Source: Bdellovibrio sp. UBA4095 (lineage in GTDB: Bacteria; Bdellovibrionota; Bdellovibrionia; Bdellovibrionales; Bdellovibrionaceae). Taken from it: a stretch of 64,000 bases of DNA. Position 1 is the stretch's first letter. Each line of letters begins with the position of its first letter. The notes beneath the pieces were generated by a model. The model saw nothing but the letters and a program-made list of their open reading frames with translations. It did not search any database and had not been told where the DNA came from. The stretch lies in the NCBI GenBank assembly GCA_002381805.1, contig DFXZ01000012.1, positions 184,458-248,457 on the forward strand, given 5' to 3'. Both the position numbers and the translations under genes were made by a program. Below, in pieces: positions 1 through 8,347 of this stretch.

Positions 1-2415
1 TTTTACGAGTTGTTCTTTAAGCTGCTCGTGAATGGAGAGACCCGAAACAATCATACCCACTAAATCGGTGACTTCTTGATAAGAAGCCAGATCGTTACCG
101 TCAGCATGTGGCGTGAAAATATTGGCTTCTCTAAATCTGGAGCTCGCAAACTGAGTGTTTCCGGGCTCAATCATTTTAAGCTCGACAAAAATCGGCTGCA
201 AATTCAAATAAGCGCTCTCCGTTTCGGGAAGAGTCAGCCCTTTGTATTCTGTGATCCGATCAAGGTCTTTAGCAAAAGCCCTGAGCAGAATCCTTGAAAT
301 GGCGCGATTGATATTAAGTTGTCGCAAGCTCTTTCCATCATATTCCTGCTCGTAAAAATTCGAGATGACCACGTGTGACTGTTCAGTCACCGTCATCGGC
401 ACTGGAGAATCCAAAGATAGCGACATTTCCCGAAGCCCCTCACGAAGTGCCGTTGACAAGCCTGGATCCTGAAGCTTGCTTTTAATCATCCTCAGCAAGC
501 TGGCGCCTGGATAGCTGGAGCTCTTTTCCAAAATCTGCGCCATATACAATTCCGTATCCAACCAAATCTGAAGTTCATGACGAAGGACCTCTACTGACGA
601 GAGCGACAACGAATAGTTGGCGCGCCCCTGAAGACGATCTTCTGGCGTCATCAAGATATTATTCAGAGTCACAACCACTAAGCTGCGCAGAGCTTTGTCC
701 TGCATGCCAGCGGGCAAGATTTCAAGTCGAACTAAATGCTTCAGTATTTGCTGAATCTCAACAGACGTGAACTGATGGCCACGTTTTCTAAGAACAACAT
801 CGCGAACGATATTAAGACTCTGATTACCAAAGAAAGACATGTGCTCTATCGTTTTCGGCTTATCATATCCCTTATCTTTGATGAAGTAGCGGAAATAAAG
901 CACATTCATGTAAGCGCGAGAGGCAAATGCCAATAATGAACTCCAACCGCTGCCCGAGAGCGTCGAGCCAGTTCCACCCAGGACCATGTTTTTTGTATCG
1001 ATCACCAGCGGCAGAAACTCTTTCACTCTGTCGGCCAGCTTCGTTCGCCCCGCTGGAGGTGGATAAAGAGTTTCGATTTCAATCAACAGCCGATGGAAAT
1101 CGTTTAAATCGTAAGCCCCATCGAAAAGCAGACCCAACTCTCTCACAGTCGTTTCAAGAACAATCTGCGCTTCAATGAAAAGCTTTTGAGCTTCCTCATC
1201 GGAGTGAAATTCAGGATCCCACTCTTTGCCATAAATCGTGTAGTAAGGAAGGAAACGCTCGATCAGCGCCTGAATACGACTGACCTTTAAACGTGCATTT
1301 TTAAAGTCATCGATACTCCAAGAATCGACGCTGCCGCCGAAGAACAGCTGCTTGATTTTCATGCCCTCGAAGACCAAACCAGAGGAAACCTTGAACTCGG
1401 GCCAGAGCGCCGACAGCGTTGCCAACAGTTCGGAAACCTCCTGCCGAGAGACAACCCCTTCTGGTTTCTCTGAAACCATGTCCTGGAAAACAGAGAAAAG
1501 ATCTTCTACTGTGCGCGAAAGATAAGAAAGCCGATAGCCCGAACCTGTTTCTGGAACCGATTTAATGAAATAATGATATCGTAAATACAGAATATAGCCA
1601 CGAGCCCCCAAAAGGGTGAAACGTCGCCACTCGTTTGGAGCGACGGAATTCTCGTCCCCACCAGCCAAAGCTTTCTTGATTTTTTTAACCATTGGCATGT
1701 AAAGAGCGATGGTTTTTGGGAACTGCCATTCTTCTCCGAAAAACTTGCCCATTTCTTCCATAAGTTTGGCAAAGTCTGAAAGAACATAGCTTTGGGAGTT
1801 TTTCTCTATCAGCGAGGCCAAAAGGCGAGCCGCGGCCTGAACCTCTTTATTAGCCTCTTCAAAATATCTTACTTCTTGAGTCATCTTGCTTGAAGTCGAT
1901 ACAGACCAATTCAAGGTGAGCACCTTCATATAAGGATTCAAACGCATGGTGATATCTTTGAAACTGCGGAAGGTTTCGAGTGTCTTATCAATTTCAGCAC
2001 GGGTGATGTGCTCCGTGCTGCCGCCGACAAACATCTGTTTGAATTTCATCATTTCATTTTGCAGCGAAGGACTGATCTGGCCTCTTTTTGTTTCAGTCAA
2101 AAAATTGTCCTCTAGGAAATCCGCGAGTTCCTGAGACGTATATCGATCTGAACTATTACCCCGAACATATTTTTTAAACTTTTCAATGGCACTACCTATG
2201 CAATCCCAGGCTTTACCAACGTCTTCTGTTTTTGCTTCACCGGTAAAATAAGCCTCCACCACTGGAAGTGCCTCTTCCAGACATTTGGTCCCACCGAACT
2301 CTTGACCTGTCGCCGCAGGAGGATCTTCTCCGACACGAGTTTCGCAACCCGTGATAGTCAAAACAAGGGCCATAAGCACAGCCAGCTTTCGCATCAAAGA
2401 GAGATTAGAAAACAT
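1..2415 (-). CDS. Internally duplicated lipoprotein, partial at window edge
   Basis: The reading frame is open from an ATG at 2415 to position 1, at least 805 codons, so the C-terminus lies outside the window. GGAGG sits 8 bases before this ATG, which favours it over the ATG at 2394. The N-terminus has a hydrophobic stretch ending in TITGC, a lipobox with acylated Cys near residue 24. The mature part is mainly helical and contains a duplication: KQMFVGGS near residue 126 recurs as KQLFFGGS near 355, and YLRYHYFIK near 285 recurs as LYFRYFIK near 513, both offset by about 229 residues. The start overlaps the end of the upstream barrel gene by 11 bases, so the two are probably co-translated. 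I recognise no named family. A role at the outer membrane is inferred from the lipobox and partner gene. Confidence 0.8.
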   Translation of the reverse strand, partial: MFSNLSLMRKLAVLMALVLTITGCETRVGEDPPAATGQEFGGTKCLEEALPVVEAYFTGEAKTEDVGKAWDCIGSAIEKFKKYVRGNSSDRYTSQELADFLEDNFLTETKRGQISPSLQNEMMKFKQMFVGGSTEHITRAEIDKTLETFRSFKDITMRLNPYMKVLTLNWSVSTSSKMTQEVRYFEEANKEVQAAARLLASLIEKNSQSYVLSDFAKLMEEMGKFFGEEWQFPKTIALYMPMVKKIKKALAGGDENSVAPNEWRRFTLLGARGYILYLRYHYFIKSVPETGSGYRLSYLSRTVEDLFSVFQDMVSEKPEGVVSRQEVSELLATLSALWPEFKVSSGLVFEGMKIKQLFFGGSVDSWSIDDFKNARLKVSRIQALIERFLPYYTIYGKEWDPEFHSDEEAQKLFIEAQIVLETTVRELGLLFDGAYDLNDFHRLLIEIETLYPPPAGRTKLADRVKEFLPLVIDTKNMVLGGTGSTLSGSGWSSLLAFASRAYMNVLYFRYFIKDKGYDKPKTIEHMSFFGNQSLNIVRDVVLRKRGHQFTSVEIQQILKHLVRLEILPAGMQDKALRSLVVVTLNNILMTPEDRLQGRANYSLSLSSVEVLRHELQIWLDTELYMAQILEKSSSYPGASLLRMIKSKLQDPGLSTALREGLREMSLSLDSPVPMTVTEQSHVVISNFYEQEYDGKSLRQLNINRAISRILLRAFAKDLDRITEYKGLTLPETESAYLNLQPIFVELKMIEPGNTQFASSRFREANIFTPHADGNDLASYQEVTDLVGMIVSGLSIHEQLKEQLVK

Positions 2416-3838
2416 AGGTCATGCCTCCGTAGACACGGTCGTTGGCGCGATACTGATTTAAAAAGCCTGAAGTCATATGAGATTCGTCTTGCACTCCCAG
2501 AACGTCGCCACCCATGACAAGCGCCCACTTTTGACTGGGGTAATACAGAAACTCGGCATTTAACAACGATCCTCGTTGATCATAGTCATAGAGATACTTA
2601 AACCGAGACACAAAAGGACGACGGAAAATGCTCGCAATCTGCCCTTCCAAGCGAAAGGAAACTGCATTGGTGAACTTCACACGCTGATCGAAAAGCGTAA
2701 AGTCATCTGGCGATCCGTCTTCAACGATATCCTGTATGCCGCCACCTTCGACCTTGAGATAGCTCAACTGGAATGCCAAGGTTCTAGTCAGAATATTATC
2801 AATCGAAAAATCGGCTGTTGCCGAGTAAGCCTGTAATGGCAAGAGTTTCTGGATCGACCAGTCTGTATCGGGACGTTTCACTACCGGATTGTCTTCCAAA
2901 TAAGACAAAATCACTTTGAGTCTTTTGTAGGTATAGCCCATGTCGACGGACTGAAGAGTGTGATGGGTTACATCAGGAGAGACCGTCACATCAACTTTTG
3001 GTTGAGAAATGTCCTTAAACGCTTTTCGTCGTAAAATGAGTTCGTTAACAGGAACATAACCAACACTCATGACCACCCAAGGGCCTTGCTCTTTGTCGCC
3101 AGCTCGGGCCATTACAGCGACACTGCCGTTGCTTGCTAACTTGGTAGCCTCTGGTAATTCCAAGTCATACTGAATTGTATTAATCCGACTGTTAAAATCG
3201 TAATCTCTTGAAGGAGCCCGATACCAACGACTGTCAGCGACCAATCCCCCGCCTTCTTCACGAACTTCTGGTCCCATACTGGGAATGAACACGGGGCTGA
3301 CAAAACCTAAAACTTCAAAATTCTTAGTGTCGTAATCAAGAAAAATACCGGTCAAGCCTTGCTCGTCGGGACGAAGAGAGTCGATCGAAAAACTGGGTTG
3401 CCAAAGAGCCAGTTGCCAGCGGCGATCAAGCTCACTCCAATCGTTTTTCTTGCGACCGGCATAAGCTTTAATCGTGGTCGAACGAGAAGCAACGTAGGCC
3501 TCGTGAACAATGGCATGCGTCTGCCCGCGACTGAAGAAAGTTCCCGCAGAAACGTCTCCAGCAAAGTCAAACCATCCAGTTTCTTTAAGCATTGAAAGTC
3601 TCGCAGACAAAAGCTGACTGTAAGTCAGCCGAGGGGCATCTGGAATCGGCGTGAAGTACTGCATACCCTCCATGCGGATATGACCATAGACGTGAGCCTT
3701 TGAATCCTTGTCAGGATTTTTCATAGTGCTCACGCCAGGAGTTTGCTGCTTTCGCAAACTCATGACTTGAGCTTTTAATTTAACTGTTGCCGCCGAAATC
3801 CCTAAAAGGATCACGATGGCGCAGGTTCTTATACTCAC
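2405..3838 (-). CDS. Predicted outer-membrane beta-barrel protein
   Basis: A 477-residue protein with a short N-terminal hydrophobic export signal (IVILLGISAATVKL then KAQ). The rest has alternating hydrophobic/polar strands, many aromatics and a C-terminal phenylalanine (GGMTYVF), the usual signal for BAM-assisted barrel insertion. No catalytic motif is visible. It resembles the uncharacterised porin-like or surface barrels common in Bdellovibrio-type genomes. Its stop overlaps the start of the downstream lipoprotein gene, suggesting a lipoprotein/barrel pair. The 157 bases upstream, to the hydrolase gene, should hold its promoter, but I see no convincing boxes. The function is unknown. Confidence 0.75.
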   Translation of the reverse strand: MSIRTCAIVILLGISAATVKLKAQVMSLRKQQTPGVSTMKNPDKDSKAHVYGHIRMEGMQYFTPIPDAPRLTYSQLLSARLSMLKETGWFDFAGDVSAGTFFSRGQTHAIVHEAYVASRSTTIKAYAGRKKNDWSELDRRWQLALWQPSFSIDSLRPDEQGLTGIFLDYDTKNFEVLGFVSPVFIPSMGPEVREEGGGLVADSRWYRAPSRDYDFNSRINTIQYDLELPEATKLASNGSVAVMARAGDKEQGPWVVMSVGYVPVNELILRRKAFKDISQPKVDVTVSPDVTHHTLQSVDMGYTYKRLKVILSYLEDNPVVKRPDTDWSIQKLLPLQAYSATADFSIDNILTRTLAFQLSYLKVEGGGIQDIVEDGSPDDFTLFDQRVKFTNAVSFRLEGQIASIFRRPFVSRFKYLYDYDQRGSLLNAEFLYYPSQKWALVMGGDVLGVQDESHMTSGFLNQYRANDRVYGGMTYVF

Positions 3839-3995
3839 GCTAGCCTCTAGCTAAAAGTCCAGTAAGTAGAGAATAAGAAAAGCGAAAGGGAGTCAACGGA
3901 GCCTTGCGTTGGCGTCAGTCAAATCAAATATATGCGAGTTCATGGTAAAAAAAGCTGGGTTTCATTGAAAAACTTACTTCGGAATCGAAGTATGT

Positions 3996-4730
3996 TTAGA
4001 GCAAATGCTCAAGGAGCCAAAGCGGATCGTCAATGGGTATGTCGTGGCCTGCCCAGGGATGCATCACCGCTTCGAGTCCCCAGCGCTCCGCAATTCGCAG
4101 AGTGCATTGCGGAGATACCAAATTATCCCCATAGGAACCCATAAGATGAATGGGACCGGGAGCCTCTTTGGGAAACTGATATTGGGATGCCGCCTTCATC
4201 TGGCGCAAAATATTCATCGGTTTCACAGGAAATTTTTCGGAGTGCTTAACCAGAAAAGGAAGCTCCTCTGCACGCCGTTCATGATTGTTAGTCACCATTT
4301 CCAGAATAGTTTTTTCCCATTGTTCGGTCTCTGCCCCGAACAATGACATTGCCTTCAGATAGTTCGCCCATTGAAAACGATGATAAAACGGTGAATGCCC
4401 CTTGGAGCTCGTGCAAACTAAAAACGTCTTTTCGATCTCGTGCGGAAACTGTCGCATCCATTCGACTGCAACCATGGACCCCAGCGACAATGATAAAATG
4501 CGAAAGGGCTCTGCTCGTTTAGAGAAGCTGCAGTGCTTGCGCAGCTCACTGACATAATCAACAATTGCTAGAGGACTGATCTCACTATTGCGCGTGCCAT
4601 TACCTGGAAGATCTAGCAGCTCTATTTTATCCAGAGGAAATCGTTCTTTCATTCGCTGAGGGAATGTTCCCCAGTGCCCCTGACCTCGGGCGAGACCTCG
4701 CAAGAGCACCCAGTTTTTAGACTCCGCCAT
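3996..4730 (-). CDS. Alpha/beta hydrolase
   Basis: 244 residues from the ATG at 4730, chosen because AGGAG lies 7 bases upstream and because the family-like sequence begins at MAESKNWVLLRGL. A longer in-frame start at 4784 lies deep inside the upstream gene. Visible features are an oxyanion-type region (LLRGLARGQGHW), a nucleophile elbow SLSLG in which the first Gly of GxSxG is Ser, an acid in GSYGDN and a histidine in WAGHDIP, giving a full Ser-Asp-His triad. The start overlaps the carboxypeptidase gene by 14 bases, so coupled translation is likely. The substrate is unknown; esterase, lipase or peptidase are all possible. No signal peptide is visible, so it is probably cytoplasmic. Confidence 0.8.
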   Translation of the reverse strand: MAESKNWVLLRGLARGQGHWGTFPQRMKERFPLDKIELLDLPGNGTRNSEISPLAIVDYVSELRKHCSFSKRAEPFRILSLSLGSMVAVEWMRQFPHEIEKTFLVCTSSKGHSPFYHRFQWANYLKAMSLFGAETEQWEKTILEMVTNNHERRAEELPFLVKHSEKFPVKPMNILRQMKAASQYQFPKEAPGPIHLMGSYGDNLVSPQCTLRIAERWGLEAVMHPWAGHDIPIDDPLWLLEHLL

Positions 4731-5733
4731 ACCATAACTCCTGGGCTGCCAAACGATGTTGAGCTTGAACTTCGGAACTCGCACTGATCCAGGACTCTGG
4801 AGAACTCACCGCGCGGATCAGAAATTCCATCAATGTATTATGCCGTCGCAAAGTCCTCTTGTGACGATGACCAATCAAAGGATTGAAGGGTCCCTCGGCC
4901 TTAAATATCTGCAGCGGATTCTTTTTAACCCAAAGCCAAGAACCCATTTCTAGGCAAAGCGGTAGGTAAATCTGCTCGGACTGCGACCGTGGAGTCTGAT
5001 CGTAAAGATAATCCCAAAGATCCCCATGGGTTGTATAATTCTTAGCTTGAGGTTCAAACCGATAAAAATGGTACGGATATGTTCTATCCAAAAGTTGCTT
5101 TAACGAAAAGGCATGATGCAAATCGGGAAAGGGCTGCACAGTCTTGGCGTAGGGAAACCACAACTGATCCTGCAAACCAAAACCCGAATGAATATCCAAG
5201 GTCAGAGCGAGCCGACTTTGAGAAATCTCTTTTTGAACAGCTTGAACGAGTGCGTGTGACTCAATCTCCATATCTGCACCCAGCTCACCGCGATACCAAG
5301 GCAGCTTTCGCGAAAAGCGATGCCCTCCAATCCAAGGCTGTGGAGCATCCGCTTCGACTGGCGCATTTCGCATCAGATCAACTCCGTGAGGATTGCATCG
5401 GGTCTTGCGATAAATTCCGACTGGATTGACTGTGGGGATAAAGAAAATACGAATATCCTGAAGCGTTCTTTGCAGTCCTTTGTCCCAAGCAGCAAGCTCT
5501 GCCAAGGAGTTCATTAACGCCAGACAGACTTGCGCACCGATTCTCTCCAGACCGTGCACCCCGCCCACGAAACCAAGAACCGGAGCCTGAGGATCTAGAG
5601 AGCCGAAGCTGACTTTATGGATGGGAAACTTAAGGTTTCCCAGCTCGCTGTAAGCAAGAATTTCCGAGCGCGCGCTTGCGCCCAGCTCCTGGATCTTGTT
5701 TTCAATCTGCTGAATCTCAGGGAGAAAACTCAT
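4717..5733 (-). CDS. M14-family zinc carboxypeptidase-like protein
   Basis: 338 residues with the M14 zinc-site pattern: HGLE (HxxE) near residue 60, a substrate-binding segment NPVGIYRKTRCNPHGVDLMRN near residue 120, a third zinc histidine in LDIHSGFG, and a catalytic glutamate in LCLEMGSW. This fits a metallocarboxypeptidase or a DUF2817/aspartoacylase-like relative that removes a C-terminal residue or an acyl group. No signal peptide is visible. It overlaps the downstream alpha/beta hydrolase, and together the pair could process peptides, for example from prey protein or cell wall; that last point is inference. Confidence 0.8.
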   Translation of the reverse strand: MSFLPEIQQIENKIQELGASARSEILAYSELGNLKFPIHKVSFGSLDPQAPVLGFVGGVHGLERIGAQVCLALMNSLAELAAWDKGLQRTLQDIRIFFIPTVNPVGIYRKTRCNPHGVDLMRNAPVEADAPQPWIGGHRFSRKLPWYRGELGADMEIESHALVQAVQKEISQSRLALTLDIHSGFGLQDQLWFPYAKTVQPFPDLHHAFSLKQLLDRTYPYHFYRFEPQAKNYTTHGDLWDYLYDQTPRSQSEQIYLPLCLEMGSWLWVKKNPLQIFKAEGPFNPLIGHRHKRTLRRHNTLMEFLIRAVSSPESWISASSEVQAQHRLAAQELWYGGV

Positions 5734-5881
5734 GCTTTATCCTTTAGTTGCAAGGGTTTGTCCATTGTCAGCGAAAACATCCAGTCCTCCAACGGTTAAC
5801 GCTTAAAGCCATCAAGCGTTCATTGCGCCCCCTTTAGATCGAGAGTAATCTTTGTGTCAGGGTTTCGACAGGAGAGAGACA

Positions 5882-6682
5882 ATGAAGAATCTTGAAACGC
5901 TCTTAGAAAAAATGTGGCTTGATTACTGTAAACTTAATCCCGCAGCCAAAAAAATTCATGACCTTTTTGAAGCTGAAGGCGAGGTCGTCGAAAACGATCA
6001 CATCGCACTTCGCACTTTTAACCATCCCCGCTTGGGCATTGAGTCCTTAGCTAGACAATTTAAAGAGTATGGTTATAGAGAAAAAGGTGAATACACTTTT
6101 GTAGAAAAAAAGCTGTATGCAAAACACTACGAGCACCCTGAAGCCAAATATCCTAAGATTTTCATCAGTGAACTTGAACTCGAGAAAGTCTCTCCGTTCA
6201 TTCGTGAATCGGTTCAAAAATTCATCGAAGAAGTTCCTGACTCTCTATTGCAAAGTGAAACCTTTGCAATGACTGGCCGTCCTTGGAAAATGTCTTACGC
6301 GCTTTACACCGAGCTTGCTAAAGAAAGCGAATACGCGTCGTGGGTTGCGGCATATGGTTTTCGTCCGAATCACTTTACAATCAATATTAACAATCTTAAG
6401 AAATTCAATGACATTCAAGTTCTGAACAAGTTCGTCAAAGACAACGGATATATCTTAAATCAGTCCGGTGGCGAAGTGAAGGGCACCAAAGAAGACTACT
6501 TGGAGCAAAGCTCTACCATGGCTTCAGAAATTCCAGTTCAATTCGAAGATGGCGTGTATAGTATTCCAGGATGTTACTATGAATTCGCCAAAAGGTACCC
6601 TTTAAGCGATGGCGAACTCTATCAAGGATTTGTTGCCAAATCCGCCGATAAAATTTTTGAGAGCACCAATCGACTCTCTTAA
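5882..6682 (+). CDS. DUF1338 protein, 2-oxoadipate dioxygenase/decarboxylase-like
   Basis: 266 residues from the ATG at 5882, which has GGAGAGAG directly upstream; an in-frame codon at 5852 lacks such a site. The sequence matches the DUF1338 (HglS/YdcJ) fold. The metal-binding histidines are in DHIALRTF (His40) and PNHFTININ, and the acid ligand is probably in GCYYEFAKRY. In the family, HglS converts 2-oxoadipate to 2-hydroxyglutarate in D-lysine catabolism using Fe(II) and O2. This is a short form close to the plant and short bacterial versions rather than the 450-residue HglS, so the true substrate is uncertain. Its stop overlaps the stop of the convergent HD-GYP gene. Confidence 0.8.
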   Translation: MKNLETLLEKMWLDYCKLNPAAKKIHDLFEAEGEVVENDHIALRTFNHPRLGIESLARQFKEYGYREKGEYTFVEKKLYAKHYEHPEAKYPKIFISELELEKVSPFIRESVQKFIEEVPDSLLQSETFAMTGRPWKMSYALYTELAKESEYASWVAAYGFRPNHFTININNLKKFNDIQVLNKFVKDNGYILNQSGGEVKGTKEDYLEQSSTMASEIPVQFEDGVYSIPGCYYEFAKRYPLSDGELYQGFVAKSADKIFESTNRLS

Positions 6683-7326
6683 GCGACTTTTTTAATGAGA
6701 TAATGGAGCGTCTCTTGCTCTACCGGCTGAGCGTTCCATGTCTTGTGTGCTTGTAAAAATATTTCAGTCAGCTGGGAATCAAACTGCGTCCCCGAGCATC
6801 TTTTTAATTCCGCATAACAAACTTCGTCAGAGAGACCTTTACGATAGGCTCGATTATTCGTCATCGCATCGTAGGTATCTACGACCAGTATAATTCTCGC
6901 GACCAACGGAATGTCATCACCATTCTTTTTATCTGGATATCCCGTGCCATCCATTCGTTCGTGATGACCACGAATCCCAGGGAGAAGCTCTTTAAAGAAT
7001 GAATGATAGGAAAGAGGTTTGATAATCTCTTCACTCATCACAGAGTGGTCACGCATAATTGCTATTTCATTCGGATCGAGTTTTCCCGGTTTTGTAATAA
7101 TAGACTGAGGAATTCCGATCTTCCCAATGTCGTGGAAAAGACCCGCGAACTCCGCCAACTTTTGCTGGTATTCGTTCAGCCCTGAATCTCGCGCCAACTT
7201 ACGCGACATTTCGCCTACTCGACAGCAATGATCATATGTCATCGGATCGACAATCTTCAACGTCTGCATTAATGACTGCGCCGCCTGGTAGGCCCAGGAC
7301 GGGATGTCTCCCCACGATGATGACAT
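6679..7326 (-). CDS. Stand-alone HD-GYP phosphodiesterase
   Basis: 215 residues with GGGAG a few bases before the ATG. The HD-GYP signature is complete: HDIGKIGIP, HHERMDGTGYP, DTYDAMT and the closing SGTQFD. Proteins of this family hydrolyse c-di-GMP, or in some cases cGAMP, using a di- or tri-iron centre. There is no receiver, PAS or GAF domain, so input must come through other proteins or expression. Bdellovibrio relies heavily on c-di-GMP to switch lifestyle, so a regulatory role is plausible. It is divergent from the barrel gene at 7476, with a shared promoter region of about 150 bases. Confidence 0.88.
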   Translation of the reverse strand: MSSSWGDIPSWAYQAAQSLMQTLKIVDPMTYDHCCRVGEMSRKLARDSGLNEYQQKLAEFAGLFHDIGKIGIPQSIITKPGKLDPNEIAIMRDHSVMSEEIIKPLSYHSFFKELLPGIRGHHERMDGTGYPDKKNGDDIPLVARIILVVDTYDAMTNNRAYRKGLSDEVCYAELKRCSGTQFDSQLTEIFLQAHKTWNAQPVEQETLHYLIKKVA

Positions 7327-7475
7327 AGAACTCCCTTCACACTATGTCTATTTCGGTGACTTTATCTGCAAACTTAAGAAAATGACGAAAAAATCTGTTC
7401 CGTTTTGAGACAAGATACAATTGACACATCCTCGAGAGATTGAAAAACTTGATTCTGCTTACTTGGGAGGACGCT

Positions 7476-8144
7476 TTGAACAAATATATTCTATTCGCCG
7501 TCGCTATTTCATTGATATCCTCCCAGGCCTTTGCTCAAAAAATCAAAGTTCGACGGGTCAAAGGTAATCAAGCGGTTATTGAGTTCACAGGCTCTCCCTT
7601 ACGAGCTGGACAAACATATGATTTGGGCGCCTCGGACGAACTTGCCCCAAGTTCTGGGGAGTCTCCTCGGCACTATGTTGTCAGCCTGGACTTTAATCTA
7701 TCGAACACAAAATCCAATGTCGCCAACAGTGGCAGTCGAACACTGATGGATCTGAATGCTCGTATGGGCTGGAATCTGGGCACCTTTGAGCTTGGACCTC
7801 TTTTTTCTTACCGCTCTGAACCAGGCATCAATGACTCCACGAACACGACATTCAGCCTTGGTGGATTCCTTGACTACAACATCATCACCAATATTCCCGG
7901 CGAACCTTTTATTTATGGTTTGGGCGCTCAGGGAAACTTCGGGCAAACCGAAGCGGGCTCCACCTCGGCTAAGAATGATGTTTTTAGTGTTTTGGCAGGA
8001 CCTTTTGTGAAATGGATGCCAACGGGAGGGCCGGTCGGCTTTCGAGTGGACGGAACCTATGTTTATCAACGAACTTCAACAACCAGTGGAAACATAGCTA
8101 CGACAGGATTTTCGTTATTCGGTGGACTGCTGGCCTATTTCTAA
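7476..8144 (+). CDS. Small outer-membrane barrel protein
   Basis: 222 residues if translation begins at TTG 7476, which has GGAGG five bases upstream and directly opens a signal peptide (NKYILFAVAISLISSQAFA, then QKIKVRRVKG). A longer frame from 7440 would put non-signal sequence in front. The mature part starts with a KIKVRRVKGNQAVIEF segment, followed by about eight amphipathic strands and a terminal aromatic (LLAYF), so it is probably an 8- to 10-stranded barrel. No enzymatic motif is seen. The function is unknown. Confidence 0.78.
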   Translation: MNKYILFAVAISLISSQAFAQKIKVRRVKGNQAVIEFTGSPLRAGQTYDLGASDELAPSSGESPRHYVVSLDFNLSNTKSNVANSGSRTLMDLNARMGWNLGTFELGPLFSYRSEPGINDSTNTTFSLGGFLDYNIITNIPGEPFIYGLGAQGNFGQTEAGSTSAKNDVFSVLAGPFVKWMPTGGPVGFRVDGTYVYQRTSTTSGNIATTGFSLFGGLLAYF

Positions 8145-8347
8145 AAAAGACTCGCATTGACAACTGAAAGCAAGACTAAAAAAAGCGCACTGTAGGCGAC
8201 AATTCGCAAGGACATTTCCAACTCCACATTGATCGGTAAATTCCTAGCTAGCAGAGGCGCCCTGATTCCGTCACGTCTAATATACAACTAAAAAGTTTTT
8301 ACAACCTAAGACTCTATCGCCACGCCAGCAGATCAATTTAAGCCTTC

